64,000 bases of DNA from Mucilaginibacter ginsenosidivorax. Lineage in GTDB: Bacteria; Bacteroidota; Bacteroidia; Sphingobacteriales; Sphingobacteriaceae. The stretch's first letter is position 1. Each line of letters starts with the position of its first letter. Below, in pieces: positions 36,376-44,649 of this stretch. A model generated the notes under the pieces. It did not search any database. It saw nothing but the letters and a program-made list of their open reading frames with translations, and was not told the origin of the DNA. A program made the position numbers and the translations under genes. The stretch is from assembly GCF_007971525.1 (NCBI RefSeq), contig NZ_CP042437.1, forward strand, positions 5,456,001 to 5,520,000, written 5' to 3'.

Positions 36376-36554
36376 TTGTTCAATGGTTCATTAGTTTATT
36401 GGCCTTTTCGGGCGGCGTTGTTGGTCATTGGGTCTTTTGCCTGTGGCGTCATTAAGTCATTGAGTCATTTGCCTGCGGCGTCATTAGGTCATTATTTTTT
36501 TCTTACTGCAAACTCAAAACTGCCAACTTGCTCCCCCTTCAGGGGGCCGGGGGG

Positions 36555-37319
36555 CTAACCTTCCCGCCATTCTTTACCCGTAAGGTTAATGAAAACATCT
36601 TCCAGGTTGGCCAGTTTAACTTGTTTTTTACGTTCGAAACCGGTTGCTACCAGTTGGTCAATAAAGTGATCGGGGGTATCTATGCCTATGATGTGGCCGC
36701 CGTCAACAAAGGCAACGCGGTCGCATAATACTTCCGCCTCGTCCATGTAATGGGTGGTTATCACAACCGTTGTACCCTGGTCGCGAATTTCGCGGATCAA
36801 ATCCCAAAGGTTGCGGCGGGCCTGTGGGTCGAGGCCGGTTGTGGGTTCATCTAAAAAGATGATCCGTGGGTTATTAATAAGGGTGGTGGCGATAGAAAAA
36901 CGCTGTTTTTGCCCACCCGAAAGGTCTTTATATTTTGCTTTAGCTTTATCAACAAGCGCAACTTTTTCCAGCATTTCGGTGGGTGTTTTGTCAACCCCGT
37001 ATAAACCGGTAAACAGCTCTATCAACTCCGATAGGTTAAGGTTGGGATAATAGCCTGCTGCCTGTAACTGTACACCAATACGCTGTTTAATGCTGTCTTT
37101 ATCGGTGTCAATGTTAAAACCATCAACGGTGATTTCGCCCGATGTTTTTTCGCGCAGGGTTTCAATAACTTCAAGGGTGGTAGTTTTCCCGGCGCCATTG
37201 GGCCCAAGTAAGCCGAAGATTTCGCCCTCGTAAACTTCAAAGCTAATGCCTTTTACGGCTGCAAAATCGCCGTAGTTTTTTACCAGGTTTTTTACAGTGA
37301 TAATGGGTGGTTTTGCCAT
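36555..37319 (-). CDS. ABC transporter ATP-binding protein
   Basis: 254 residues from ATG 37319 (MAKPPIITVKNLVKNYGDF). Walker A GPNGAGKTT, Q loop, signature LSGGQKQRFS, Walker B IIFLDEPTTGLD and the H-loop TTHYMDEAE are complete. The C-terminal part (EVLCDRVAFVDGGHIIGIDT) is of the DrrA/CcmA type that pairs with ABC-2 permeases. It is followed on the same strand by the permease at 35257, its evident partner. Confidence 0.94.
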   Translation of the reverse strand: MAKPPIITVKNLVKNYGDFAAVKGISFEVYEGEIFGLLGPNGAGKTTTLEVIETLREKTSGEITVDGFNIDTDKDSIKQRIGVQLQAAGYYPNLNLSELIELFTGLYGVDKTPTEMLEKVALVDKAKAKYKDLSGGQKQRFSIATTLINNPRIIFLDEPTTGLDPQARRNLWDLIREIRDQGTTVVITTHYMDEAEVLCDRVAFVDGGHIIGIDTPDHFIDQLVATGFERKKQVKLANLEDVFINLTGKEWREG

Positions 37320-37364
37320 AGGGTAAAAATGCAACAGAATAATGAAATATCAATGAATTATTTT

Positions 37365-37476
37365 AGCCTCACCCAACCCTCTCCAAAGGAGAGGGCTTTG
37401 ATTTTGCACATCTCAAAAAAGTTCTAAAAGCGTTTGGTTTTCAGAACCCTCTCCTTTGGAGAGGGCAGGGTAAGGC
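37365..37476. repeat. Family B palindromic element next to a gene remnant
   Basis: The left arm, beginning AGCCTCACCCAACCCTCTCC at 37365, is inverted at the right end (37441-37476) with only a few mismatches, and each arm carries its own CCTCTCC/GGAGAGG hairpin. The right edge coincides with the point where the DUF2945 reading frame loses its family similarity. Confidence 0.75.
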
Positions 37477-37576
37477 TCTTTATGGTTTTGGTTACGGGTT
37501 CATCGTGCTTTTTAACAATTTTGCCTTCGGCTTCCGATTTTCCCCAGTTCCAGCTTACGTTATCTCCCTTTTTCAT
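37424..37576 (-). pseudogene. Truncated DUF2945 (HVA1-type TUDOR) gene
   Basis: ATG 37576 (complement) opens a 50-codon frame. Residues 1-33, starting MKKGDNVSWNWGKSEAEGKI and ending PVTKTIK, match the N-terminal half of the small DUF2945/HVA1 proteins (normally about 70 residues, continuing with a TRN...PAYLIEQ-like half). From residue 34 on, the frame reads into the family B palindrome (SLTLPSPKERV) and stops at 37424. The second half of the domain is not found on the far side of the element. The gene is therefore a remnant, apparently cut by the element with loss of its 3' end. Confidence 0.65.
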
Positions 37577-37972
37577 AGTGCTATTTTTAATTGTTAACAA
37601 AATGAATAGGTTTATTGATTTGTAATAAAAACGGTATTCAAAAACTCCCCCTTAATGGGGCCAGGGACTATTTTATGAGGTGCCCTATGGAGTGAATAAT
37701 AGCCTCGGCGTGCTCAGCAGCTTTAACTATCAGGTGGATGATTTGTATAGCAAATAAAGTTTTCATGGTGATTGCGATTTGTTGATTCAAAAGTGCAAAC
37801 AGAATGGACTTTTAGCTATGGTTATTAGGTGAAGCAAAGCAAACTTCCGGTAAACGGCGGAAAATTACCGATGAATGAGCGGCGGAAATGGTGGTTAGTC
37901 GGTGAGTGTTTGAAAAAAAAGCGGTGTGTAGCCTGCTGATAATCGTTTTCAAAAAAATTAGAATACAGCCAT

Positions 37973-38017
37973 AAAACACACCGCCCTTAAATAAGGTATT
38001 TGCGCGCGGTGTGTTTT
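37973..38017 (-). terminator. Terminator hairpin of the GNAT-like gene
   Basis: AAAACACACCGC pairs perfectly with GCGGTGTGTTTT across a 21-nt loop, immediately after the minus-strand stop at 38021. A T-rich end forms in both directions. Confidence 0.65.
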
Positions 38018-38020
38018 GGC

Positions 38021-38314
38021 CTATTCTGCAATCGCAAGTAAACGTTTCCACTCGGGGTGGCGTTTTAAATAGGCGACAATATATGCGCAAAGGGGCACAA
38101 TTTTAAGGTGGTTATCTTCAATATAGTTAAAAGCTTTCTCTACCAAAGCGGCGGCAACGCCTGTGCCCTCCATCTCTGCCGGTACTTCGGTATGTATCAG
38201 GTAAATTTTGTCGCCTTTTAATTTGTAATCAATAAAAGCCCTGTTACCATCTATAATCAATTCAAAATTATGGATGGCCTCGTTATTAATAAGTGGAATA
38301 TCCTGGTAGTTCAT
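38021..38314 (-). CDS. GNAT-like N-acetyltransferase (short YjdJ-type)
   Basis: 97 residues, the size of the minimal GCN5-related domain (Acetyltransf_CG group). The acetyl-CoA-binding stretch is EVPAEMEGTGVAAALVEKAF (about 43-62), followed by LKIVPLCAYIVAYLKRHPEW, the characteristic C-terminal strand and helix. Short proteins of this type are thought to acetylate small molecules or proteins; substrates are not established. It is monocistronic, with its own terminator. Confidence 0.9.
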   Translation of the reverse strand: MNYQDIPLINNEAIHNFELIIDGNRAFIDYKLKGDKIYLIHTEVPAEMEGTGVAAALVEKAFNYIEDNHLKIVPLCAYIVAYLKRHPEWKRLLAIAE

Positions 38315-38480
38315 GTTATTTTTAGATTTGTGCCGAAACTAAATTAATAACAAAATTAATAAAGCCGATTTGTAAATGTATTTTTAGATGCGCGCAGCCA
38401 ATTCTGTTAAATAATGAAAATTACAAAACGGTTCGGTATGTTTTTTAACTGGTCACAAATGTCTGATATTAACTTAGTTG

Positions 38481-38509
38481 TTTGTGTTTTTAAATTTTAA
38501 TTAATTTTG
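38481..38509 (+). promoter_or_regulatory. Bacteroidota-type promoter of the 38567 gene
   Basis: TTTG (38481-38484), a 17-bp spacer and TAATTTTG (38502-38509). Predicted transcription start is near 38516, giving a leader of about 50 nt before ATG 38567. Confidence 0.5.
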
Positions 38510-38566
38510 ATTTGTGGTTCTATTTTTATAGAATTACATGTAGAAACATCCCTGGTTTCGTTGTTA

Positions 38567-39244
38567 ATGAAAACTATTGTGAAGCAGTTTAAGCATATTT
38601 TACTTCAGGCTATATTATTGCTATGCGTTATCTGCGCTTTTGCACAGGTGAAGCGCACGCAATATTTGGCCGGCAGCAAGAAAAAAACCGCTACTGCCAC
38701 ACCAGTTAAGCCGGTAAAAGGTAGTGCGCAATTTCGCGAGTTTTCAAAAATTTTGGCCAACGCCAATGTTACTTTTACCTTCCCCAAAGGTTTCAGGGAA
38801 ATACCAGCCGTAAACAATGAGAATTTTTCTTTTGATTACGCCATGGAAATTCCCGGACGCGAGTTTGAAATATGGTTCCAGGTAAAATCCTTAAAACAAA
38901 ACTGGCTGAGTTTGGAGCGCAACCACGAGCAGCAAAATCCCGATTCATCATACCTGGAGGTTGGTAAAGCGCAGGCAACAAATTTTTCTGGCGAACAGGA
39001 TAATCTTGTCAGGTCTATTCCGGCCAATGTACTGGCGCGTTATAATGCCGATGCAGGTAAATCGTACCTGTTAACGCTGATGGATATGCCCGAAACCAAA
39101 AGCTATAAATACGCCTTGCTTATTATTTTGCAGCGTAACCATACCGGCACCATTATGGCGGTTTGTTTTACCAACGAAAAAGATCCGGAGTTTTTCAGGA
39201 ACATTGATAGGGCCAGCAACTGCCTTAAGTTTAAGCCCCATTAA
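38567..39244 (+). CDS. Secreted protein of unknown function
   Basis: 225 residues from ATG 38567: signal peptide (1-27, cleavage after CAFAQ), a short Lys/Thr/Pro-rich linker, then one globular domain (about 50-225) with alternating strands and a single C-terminal Cys. I do not recognise the family; ANVTFTFPKGFREIP resembles the opening strand of some secreted beta-sandwich proteins. The frame continues 20 codons upstream, but that region overlaps the promoter, so the internal ATG with the signal peptide is preferred. It is followed by a repeat and then topoisomerase IV subunit B. Confidence 0.8.
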   Translation: MKTIVKQFKHILLQAILLLCVICAFAQVKRTQYLAGSKKKTATATPVKPVKGSAQFREFSKILANANVTFTFPKGFREIPAVNNENFSFDYAMEIPGREFEIWFQVKSLKQNWLSLERNHEQQNPDSSYLEVGKAQATNFSGEQDNLVRSIPANVLARYNADAGKSYLLTLMDMPETKSYKYALLIILQRNHTGTIMAVCFTNEKDPEFFRNIDRASNCLKFKPH

Positions 39245-39246
39245 TA

Positions 39247-39381
39247 CCAGAGTCAAGAGTCAAGAGCAATAACGGGTAAACGCACGCTCATAGTGAATAA
39301 AAAACAGTTTGTAAAAAGACAATTTTTACCTTAAAGGCCCTTTTGCATTTATCTTGACTCTTGATTCATGACTCTTGGCTC
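39247..39381. repeat. Microrepeat element (GAGTCAAGA type)
   Basis: CCAGAGTCAAGAGTCAAGAG at the left is mirrored by a CTTGACTCTTGATTCATGAC stretch at the right, about 90 bp apart. Related short tracts sit at 15081-15115 and 35228-35254. Confidence 0.5.
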
Positions 39382-39436
39382 GCTTATAATGTTAATAAGT
39401 TGACAGTTTTGAACACTCAATTCATTGCCGAAACTT

Positions 39437-39444
39437 TATTTTTG
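39437..39444 (+). promoter_or_regulatory. Probable -7 element of parE
   Basis: TATTTTTG matches TAnnTTTG, 45 bp before ATG 39490. A TTTG at 39408-39411 is 25 bp upstream, somewhat far for a -33 box. Confidence 0.45.
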
Positions 39445-39489
39445 CAGATAGGTGCATAGTGACACCTGTTTTAAAATTCTACTTTATAA

Positions 39490-41385
39490 ATGGCAGAACC
39501 AGTTAATTACAGTGAAGATAGTATCCGTTCGCTCGATTGGAAAGAGCACATCCGTTTACGCCCCGGTATGTACATTGGTAAACTGGGCGATGGTTCGGCT
39601 TACGATGATGGGGTATATGTATTGCTTAAAGAGATTGTAGATAACTCGATAGATGAGTTTGTAATGGGCAGCGGCCGCACCATCGAGGTAAATATGAGCG
39701 ATCATAAAGTATCGGTGCGCGATTATGGCCGTGGCATCCCGCTGGGTAAGGTGATTGATTGCGTAAGTAAAATAAATACCGGTGGTAAATATGATAGCAA
39801 GGCCTTCCAAAAATCGGTAGGGTTAAATGGTGTGGGTACCAAGGCGGTAAACGCGCTGTCAAACAATTTCATTGTACAATCATACCGCGACGGACGTACT
39901 AAGCTGGCCGAATTTGCCAAAGGCGAGCTGATTCGGGATGAAGCTGAAAAGGAAACTACCCAGCGTAACGGTACTGCCATCAACTTTATACCCGACGATA
40001 CCATTTTCAGGCATTACCGGTTTATCCCGGAATTTGTTGAAAGCATGATCTGGAACTATGTGTTCCTTAACTCGGGCCTTACGATAAACTTTAACGGTCA
40101 AAAATATTTTTCGGAACGGGGGTTGTATGACTTGCTTACCCGTAATACCGATGTAGAAACATTGCGCTATCCTATCATCCACCTTAAGGGCGAGGATATT
40201 GAAATAGCCATGACCCACGGGCAGCAATACGGCGAAGAATATTACTCGTTTGTAAACGGACAGAACACCACACAAGGCGGTACGCACCAGGCCGCCTTCC
40301 GCGAGGCAGTTGTTAAAACCATTCGCGAGTTTTATAAAAAGGAGTTTGACGCTTCAGATATCCGGGCATCAATAGTTGCTGCCATTGCCATCAAGGTACA
40401 GGAGCCGGTTTTTGAATCGCAAACCAAAACCAAACTTGGCTCGCAAAATGTTGGCCCCGAAGGGCCGTCAGTACGTGGTTTTATTAACGATTTCCTGAAA
40501 AAGGAACTGGATAACTACCTGCATAAAAACCCGGCAGCTGCCGACGCGCTGCTAAAACGCATCCTGCAATCGGAGCGTGAGCGTAAGGATATTGCAGGAA
40601 TAAAAAAACTGGCCAACGAGCGGGCCAAAAAGGCATCGCTGCACAACCGCAAGCTGCGCGATTGTAAGCTGCATTTTGAAGATACCCACGAACGCCGCCA
40701 GGATACCACACTGTTTATTACCGAGGGTGACTCGGCCAGCGGAAGTATCACCAAATCGCGCGATGTAATGACCCAGGCAGTTTTTAGCTTAAAGGGTAAA
40801 CCGCTTAACTGTTTCGGCCTGACCAAAAAGGTAGTTTACGAAAACGAAGAATTTAACCTGCTGCAACACGCCCTTAATATTGAGGATGGCCTGGATGCCC
40901 TGCGATACAATAACATTGTAATAGCTACCGATGCCGATGTTGATGGTATGCACATCCGCTTGTTGCTCATGACCTTCTTTTTGCAGTTTTTTCCCGACCT
41001 TGTAAAAGCTGGCCATGTTTTTATACTGCAAACACCATTGTTTAGGGTTCGTAATAAAAAAGAAACCATTTATTGCTACAGTGATGAAGAACGCCGTAAC
41101 GCTATAGCCAAATTAGGCAATAAGCCCGAGATTACCCGCTTTAAAGGTTTGGGCGAGATATCGCCAGATGAGTTTGGCTTATTTATAGGCAAAGATATCC
41201 GCCTTGACCCGGTGATCCTGAAAGATGCCAATATTAAAGGCCTGCTGGAATATTTTATGGGCAAAAACACCCCAACCCGCCAAATGCACATTGTAAACAA
41301 TCTGCGGGTTGAAAAAGATGACGAAAGCATAAACCCGCTGGTAGCCGAAGAGGCCGAAGGGGTGGCATTGCCGGTGGCGGTGTAA
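39490..41385 (+). CDS. parE: DNA topoisomerase IV subunit B (type IIA topoisomerase ATPase subunit)
   Basis: 631 residues. GHKL ATPase blocks: RPGMYIGKLGDG, EIVDNSIDEF, VRDYGRGIPLG and GLNGVGTKAVNALS; transducer domain about 220-400; TOPRIM domain with ITEGDSASG (about 410-420) and DADVDGMHIRLLL (about 480). The length, without the long insertion of some GyrB proteins, and the N-terminus fit the Bacteroidota subunit B called topoisomerase IV. With the A subunit it decatenates chromosomes. The A-subunit gene, often close by in this phylum, is not in the window. The assignment as ParE over GyrB rests on size and family impression. Confidence 0.92.
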   Translation: MAEPVNYSEDSIRSLDWKEHIRLRPGMYIGKLGDGSAYDDGVYVLLKEIVDNSIDEFVMGSGRTIEVNMSDHKVSVRDYGRGIPLGKVIDCVSKINTGGKYDSKAFQKSVGLNGVGTKAVNALSNNFIVQSYRDGRTKLAEFAKGELIRDEAEKETTQRNGTAINFIPDDTIFRHYRFIPEFVESMIWNYVFLNSGLTINFNGQKYFSERGLYDLLTRNTDVETLRYPIIHLKGEDIEIAMTHGQQYGEEYYSFVNGQNTTQGGTHQAAFREAVVKTIREFYKKEFDASDIRASIVAAIAIKVQEPVFESQTKTKLGSQNVGPEGPSVRGFINDFLKKELDNYLHKNPAAADALLKRILQSERERKDIAGIKKLANERAKKASLHNRKLRDCKLHFEDTHERRQDTTLFITEGDSASGSITKSRDVMTQAVFSLKGKPLNCFGLTKKVVYENEEFNLLQHALNIEDGLDALRYNNIVIATDADVDGMHIRLLLMTFFLQFFPDLVKAGHVFILQTPLFRVRNKKETIYCYSDEERRNAIAKLGNKPEITRFKGLGEISPDEFGLFIGKDIRLDPVILKDANIKGLLEYFMGKNTPTRQMHIVNNLRVEKDDESINPLVAEEAEGVALPVAV

Positions 41386-41392
41386 AGAGGTT

Positions 41393-41478
41393 TCTGAACC
41401 GGAATTTTTAGAATTATCGGAATTTTTCGAATTTTTAAAATTCTGCTAATTCTTTAATTCTAAAAATTCCGGTTCAGA
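41393..41478. repeat. Family D palindromic element with 24-bp perfect arms
   Basis: Positions 41393-41416 and 41455-41478 are exact inverted copies (24 of 24; outer sequence TCTGAACCGGAATTTTTAGA) around 38 bp of AT-rich sequence. It starts 8 bp after the parE stop codon and may also terminate it. Confidence 0.85.
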
Positions 41479-41540
41479 CAAACTTATTTCACAAAAAGTT
41501 CTTATATTGTTTCCCCTTCTTTTTTTGAGGGGGTACAATT

Positions 41541-42029
41541 ATGACTAACCACGAAATTAAAATAGCTTTCGACGAATACGACGCTATTGAGCAACTTGAT
41601 AACACCGATTACAAACTGTGCCTTGAAGCAGCAGAAGCATTAAAAAACTCCCATTCTCCATATTCAAAATTCAGGGTTGGGGCAGCCTTACGGTTGCAAA
41701 GCGGTAAAATTATTTACGGCAGCAACCAGGAAAACGTAGCCTATCCATCCGGTTTGTGTGCCGAGCGCGTAGCATTATTTTACTGGGGGGCCAACCACCC
41801 AAACGATCCTGTTGAAGCTATGGCCGTAACCGCCCAAACTGATGAGTTTGAACTTACCCGGCCTGTAACCTCATGTGGTTCATGCCTGCAGGTACTGGCC
41901 GAAGTGGAAAAAAAGCAAAACAAACCCATTAAAATTATATTGTATGCACAGCAGGGGCCGGTTTGGGTAATACAAGGTATTGAAAAGCAACTGCCGTTTT
42001 TATTTTTTGAAGAACGCCTCACTACATAA
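41541..42029 (+). CDS. cdd: Cytidine deaminase
   Basis: 162 residues with the zinc site of the cytidine deaminase fold: Cys73-Ala-Glu75 (GLCAERVALF) and Cys112/Cys115 in TSCGSCLQVLAE, plus the substrate-binding SPYSKFRVGAAL and NQENVAYPSG. It hydrolyses cytidine and deoxycytidine to the uridine forms in pyrimidine salvage. The spacing SCGSC replaces the more common PCGxC, with both zinc cysteines kept. The next gene starts 3 bp after its stop, suggesting co-transcription with the SGNH hydrolase. Confidence 0.94.
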   Translation: MTNHEIKIAFDEYDAIEQLDNTDYKLCLEAAEALKNSHSPYSKFRVGAALRLQSGKIIYGSNQENVAYPSGLCAERVALFYWGANHPNDPVEAMAVTAQTDEFELTRPVTSCGSCLQVLAEVEKKQNKPIKIILYAQQGPVWVIQGIEKQLPFLFFEERLTT

Positions 42030-42032
42030 ACC

Positions 42033-42695
42033 ATGAAAATTAAACTGCTTTTATTGCTGATTGCTTGTGCTTTTACTACTCATATATTTGCGCAACAAGG
42101 ATTTCCGTTTGATAACGAGATCAGGGCCTTTAAACACCAGGATAGCATCAGCTTCCCCAAAAAGGACGGCATTTTGTTTATAGGCAGTTCGTCTATCCGC
42201 TTATGGAGCGACCTGGAACAACGTTTTGCCGATAAGCCCATTATTAAACGCGGCGTTGGCGGCAGCACCATTGAGCAATTGGTGGATTATTATACGCCTT
42301 ATATCCTGGTGCCTTATCAGCCCCGCAAAATATTCATCTACGCCGGCGAAAATGATATTGCCGCCGGCAAATCCGGGCAATTTGTAGCCGACGAGTTTGC
42401 TAAACTGTGGGCTATCATTCATGGCAAATTGCCTAAAGCAGCAATCTATTTCATGTCGGTAAAGCCAAGCCCGTCGCGTGTTAAATATTATGCCGAAGTG
42501 TATAAAGCCAATGAACTGATCAAAGCCTACCTGAAGAATAAGCCCCAAAGCCATTATGTTGATTTAGTGCCGGCCATTTACAAGCCCGGCACAACCCAAC
42601 CCGATAGCAGTTTATTTAAGGGCGATTACCTGCATTTAAATCCAAAGGGCTATGATAAATGGGAACAGGTGCTGAAGCCGTTGGTTGCACGCTAA
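42033..42695 (+). CDS. SGNH/GDSL-type hydrolase, secreted
   Basis: 220 residues with a signal peptide (1-20, cleavage after IFAQ). SGNH blocks: ILFIGSSSIRLW (block I, catalytic Ser), KRGVGGSTIEQL (Gly), IFIYAGENDIAAG (Asn) and DYLHLNPKGYDKW (Asp and His). It is therefore a complete esterase/acetylhydrolase catalytic set, acting in the periplasm or outside. Likely substrates are acetylated glycans or lipids, but none is indicated. It is translationally close to cdd (3-bp gap), an unexplained pairing that may only reflect shared transcription. Confidence 0.9.
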   Translation: MKIKLLLLLIACAFTTHIFAQQGFPFDNEIRAFKHQDSISFPKKDGILFIGSSSIRLWSDLEQRFADKPIIKRGVGGSTIEQLVDYYTPYILVPYQPRKIFIYAGENDIAAGKSGQFVADEFAKLWAIIHGKLPKAAIYFMSVKPSPSRVKYYAEVYKANELIKAYLKNKPQSHYVDLVPAIYKPGTTQPDSSLFKGDYLHLNPKGYDKWEQVLKPLVAR

Positions 42696-42861
42696 TTGCA
42701 CCAATTGTGTCGAATTTCACGAGCCTTTTGCGGGTACGAACCGTCCTGATTGAAGCTGTTGTAAATGGTTAACTTTATAGGTAGGCAATCTCGCAATTTA
42801 TCAACCCTGATTAGTGCAATTCGAATAAATTAGTGCAATTCGTGTTTATCAATTCGTGCCA

Positions 42862-42889
42862 ATAAAAAAGACCCCGCCTGGCGGGGTCT
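42862..42889 (-). terminator. Rho-independent terminator of the NTF2-like gene
   Basis: AGACCCCGC pairs with GCGGGGTCT around CTG. On the minus strand six T follow, so it ends the gene at 42932. It may also stop transcripts arriving from the SGNH gene. Confidence 0.85.
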
Positions 42890-42931
42890 ATACTTACTTA
42901 CATTATAAACACTAAACTAAAACTCTCTTCT

Positions 42932-43360
42932 TTATTTAAAAACGCTGTATACGTTAGTAATTTTCCAGCCTTTACCGGTATTGGCAACGGTTACGTAGTT
43001 GGTGCGCACAAAGCCATCAAACTGCATGTCAACTTTTACTACGGCCAGGTCGGCATTGCTTTCCATGATGGTAGTGCTGGTGGTGCAATTTTGTTCGATA
43101 TTTTTGTTTGATTTTATCGACTCAATCATTTCGTTTTTGGTAAAGCTTAATACGTTTTTACCACGTAACATATTAAACTTAGCCGATTGGTCAACCACAT
43201 CACCAAGGCCCTGGATTTTGCCGCGGGTCATGGCATCTACATACGTATTTATTGCGAAATTGCGGGTTAGGTTATCGCCTTCTGATATCACGTTGGCTTT
43301 GGCTGCGCCACAAACTATTACTAAAGCAAATGCTGCGATTATTGATTTTAAGGTTTTCAT
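42932..43360 (-). CDS. Secreted NTF2-like (lumazine-binding-type) protein
   Basis: 142 residues: signal peptide (1-22, cleavage after GAAKA), then one small alpha+beta domain of the NTF2-like superfamily. The helix FAINTYVDAMTRGKIQGLGD is followed by strands ending with GWKITNVYSVFK. Proteins of this type in Bacteroidota are annotated as putative lumazine-binding, but the name is structural only. It has an expected disulfide candidate (single Cys in the mature part, so none forms internally). It is monocistronic. Confidence 0.8.
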   Translation of the reverse strand: MKTLKSIIAAFALVIVCGAAKANVISEGDNLTRNFAINTYVDAMTRGKIQGLGDVVDQSAKFNMLRGKNVLSFTKNEMIESIKSNKNIEQNCTTSTTIMESNADLAVVKVDMQFDGFVRTNYVTVANTGKGWKITNVYSVFK

Positions 43361-43527
43361 ATTGTTGTTGTTTTGAGGTTATTTGTTTTTTAATTTATAT
43401 CTATAAGACAGCGGCACTATTCCATTCGTTACAGCTAAATCAATAGATTTGTACGATTTAACAAACATTTAACAATTGGTATTTTTTATTAAATATTTAG
43501 CAACAGAAATATAATATATACCACGCT

Positions 43528-44040
43528 ATGGTTGATTTTACTACCATTATTTTACAATTTGCGGAACAGGGCGAGAAAACCGGGTGGACTTATATTGAAA
43601 TTCCGGCCGATTTAGCGCAGGAAATGAAGCCCGGGAACAAAAAATCGTTCCGGGTGAGGGGTAAACTCGATAATTTGGATGTGCGCGGAATGGCCCTGAT
43701 GCCCATGGGCGAGGGTAATTTTATCATGGCCCTAAAAAAAGATATTTGTAAAGCCTTGCATAAAAGTCGCGGTGCCATGCTGCGCGCGCAACTTGAACCC
43801 GACGACGATTTTAAATTTACCATCCCTGCCGACCTGCTGGAATGTTTTGAGTACGAACCCGAAGGCGAGGAGTTTTTTAACAGCCTTGCCGAAAGCCATC
43901 GCGGTTATTTTATAAAATGGATAGAGAGCGCCAAAACCGATGCTACCCGGGCCAACCGGATAGCCAGTACCATAAACGCCATGGTAAGGCGAATGGATTA
44001 CGGGATGATGCTGCGGGAGTTAAAAAAAATGCGGGAGTAA
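43528..44040 (+). CDS. YdeI/OmpD-associated family protein with DUF1905
   Basis: 170 residues in two parts: an N-terminal DUF1905 beta-barrel (about 1-90; GWTYIEIPADLAQEMKPG, KKSFRVRGKLD, GEGNFIMALKKDICKALH) and a C-terminal bacteriocin-protection/OmdA segment (about 100-170; FNSLAESHRGYFIKWIESA, TRANRIASTINAM). No signal peptide, so cytoplasmic. YdeI-like proteins have been linked to resistance to antimicrobial peptides in enterobacteria, but the mechanism is unclear. The gene appears monocistronic. Confidence 0.9.
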   Translation: MVDFTTIILQFAEQGEKTGWTYIEIPADLAQEMKPGNKKSFRVRGKLDNLDVRGMALMPMGEGNFIMALKKDICKALHKSRGAMLRAQLEPDDDFKFTIPADLLECFEYEPEGEEFFNSLAESHRGYFIKWIESAKTDATRANRIASTINAMVRRMDYGMMLRELKKMRE

Positions 44041-44144
44041 GTTTAAAACTTGCAAAAACAAACTTGGATTTAAAAAACAGTATAAAAAAACAATATTTAA
44101 CGGTATTGCCTGCATAAAATGCATGAATGATTAATAGCAATCCT

Positions 44145-44152
44145 TAAATTTG
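44145..44152 (+). promoter_or_regulatory. Probable -7 element of the RRM gene
   Basis: TAAATTTG matches TAnnTTTG, 20 bp before ATG 44172. No -33 TTTG at the usual distance. Confidence 0.45.
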
Positions 44153-44171
44153 CAATTCATCAATAAAAAGA

Positions 44172-44537
44172 ATGGTAAAATTATTTGTTGTGGGTATACC
44201 CCGCGATATGGACGAGATAGAATTACTCGAGATATTTACCCTGTATGGCCAGGTTGAACAAGTAAAGATCATTACCGACATTGATACAGGCCAAAGCAAA
44301 GGGTATGGTTTTATTAATATGGCAGATGAGCCCGGTGCCAACCGAGCTATTGATGCCTTAAACGGCGCAACCATTGACGAGCGTGAAATCAGCGTACGCG
44401 TAGCCGACGACAAACGGCCAGCGCCGGAACCTCCGAGGCAACCTTTTAAAAAAACCTTTACGCCCAAAAATCAATATCACAAGGTAAACCCACAAACATC
44501 AAACGAAAAACAAAAACGGCCGAGAAGGCCGCTTTGA
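44172..44537 (+). CDS. RNA-binding protein with one RRM domain
   Basis: 121 residues: one RNA recognition motif (about 1-78) with RNP2 (KLFVVGIP) and RNP1 (SKGYGFINM) both intact, then a basic, Pro-rich tail. In Bacteroidota these small RRM proteins act as global RNA binders, replacing Hfq/ProQ-like roles in part. The RNP aromatic residues (Phe4, Tyr and Phe of RNP1) that stack on RNA are present. A GC hairpin at the very end of the gene plus a T-rich stretch may terminate transcription. Confidence 0.93.
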   Translation: MVKLFVVGIPRDMDEIELLEIFTLYGQVEQVKIITDIDTGQSKGYGFINMADEPGANRAIDALNGATIDEREISVRVADDKRPAPEPPRQPFKKTFTPKNQYHKVNPQTSNEKQKRPRRPL

Positions 44538-44649
44538 TGCTTTAGGTCGTTTTTTTGCTGTTGCTGTTTATGAATAACGTGTGTTTGCATCAGGCTAAAT
44601 TTTAATATATTAGCGTGATATAAATGAACCACACCAACTCCTAAACCGC

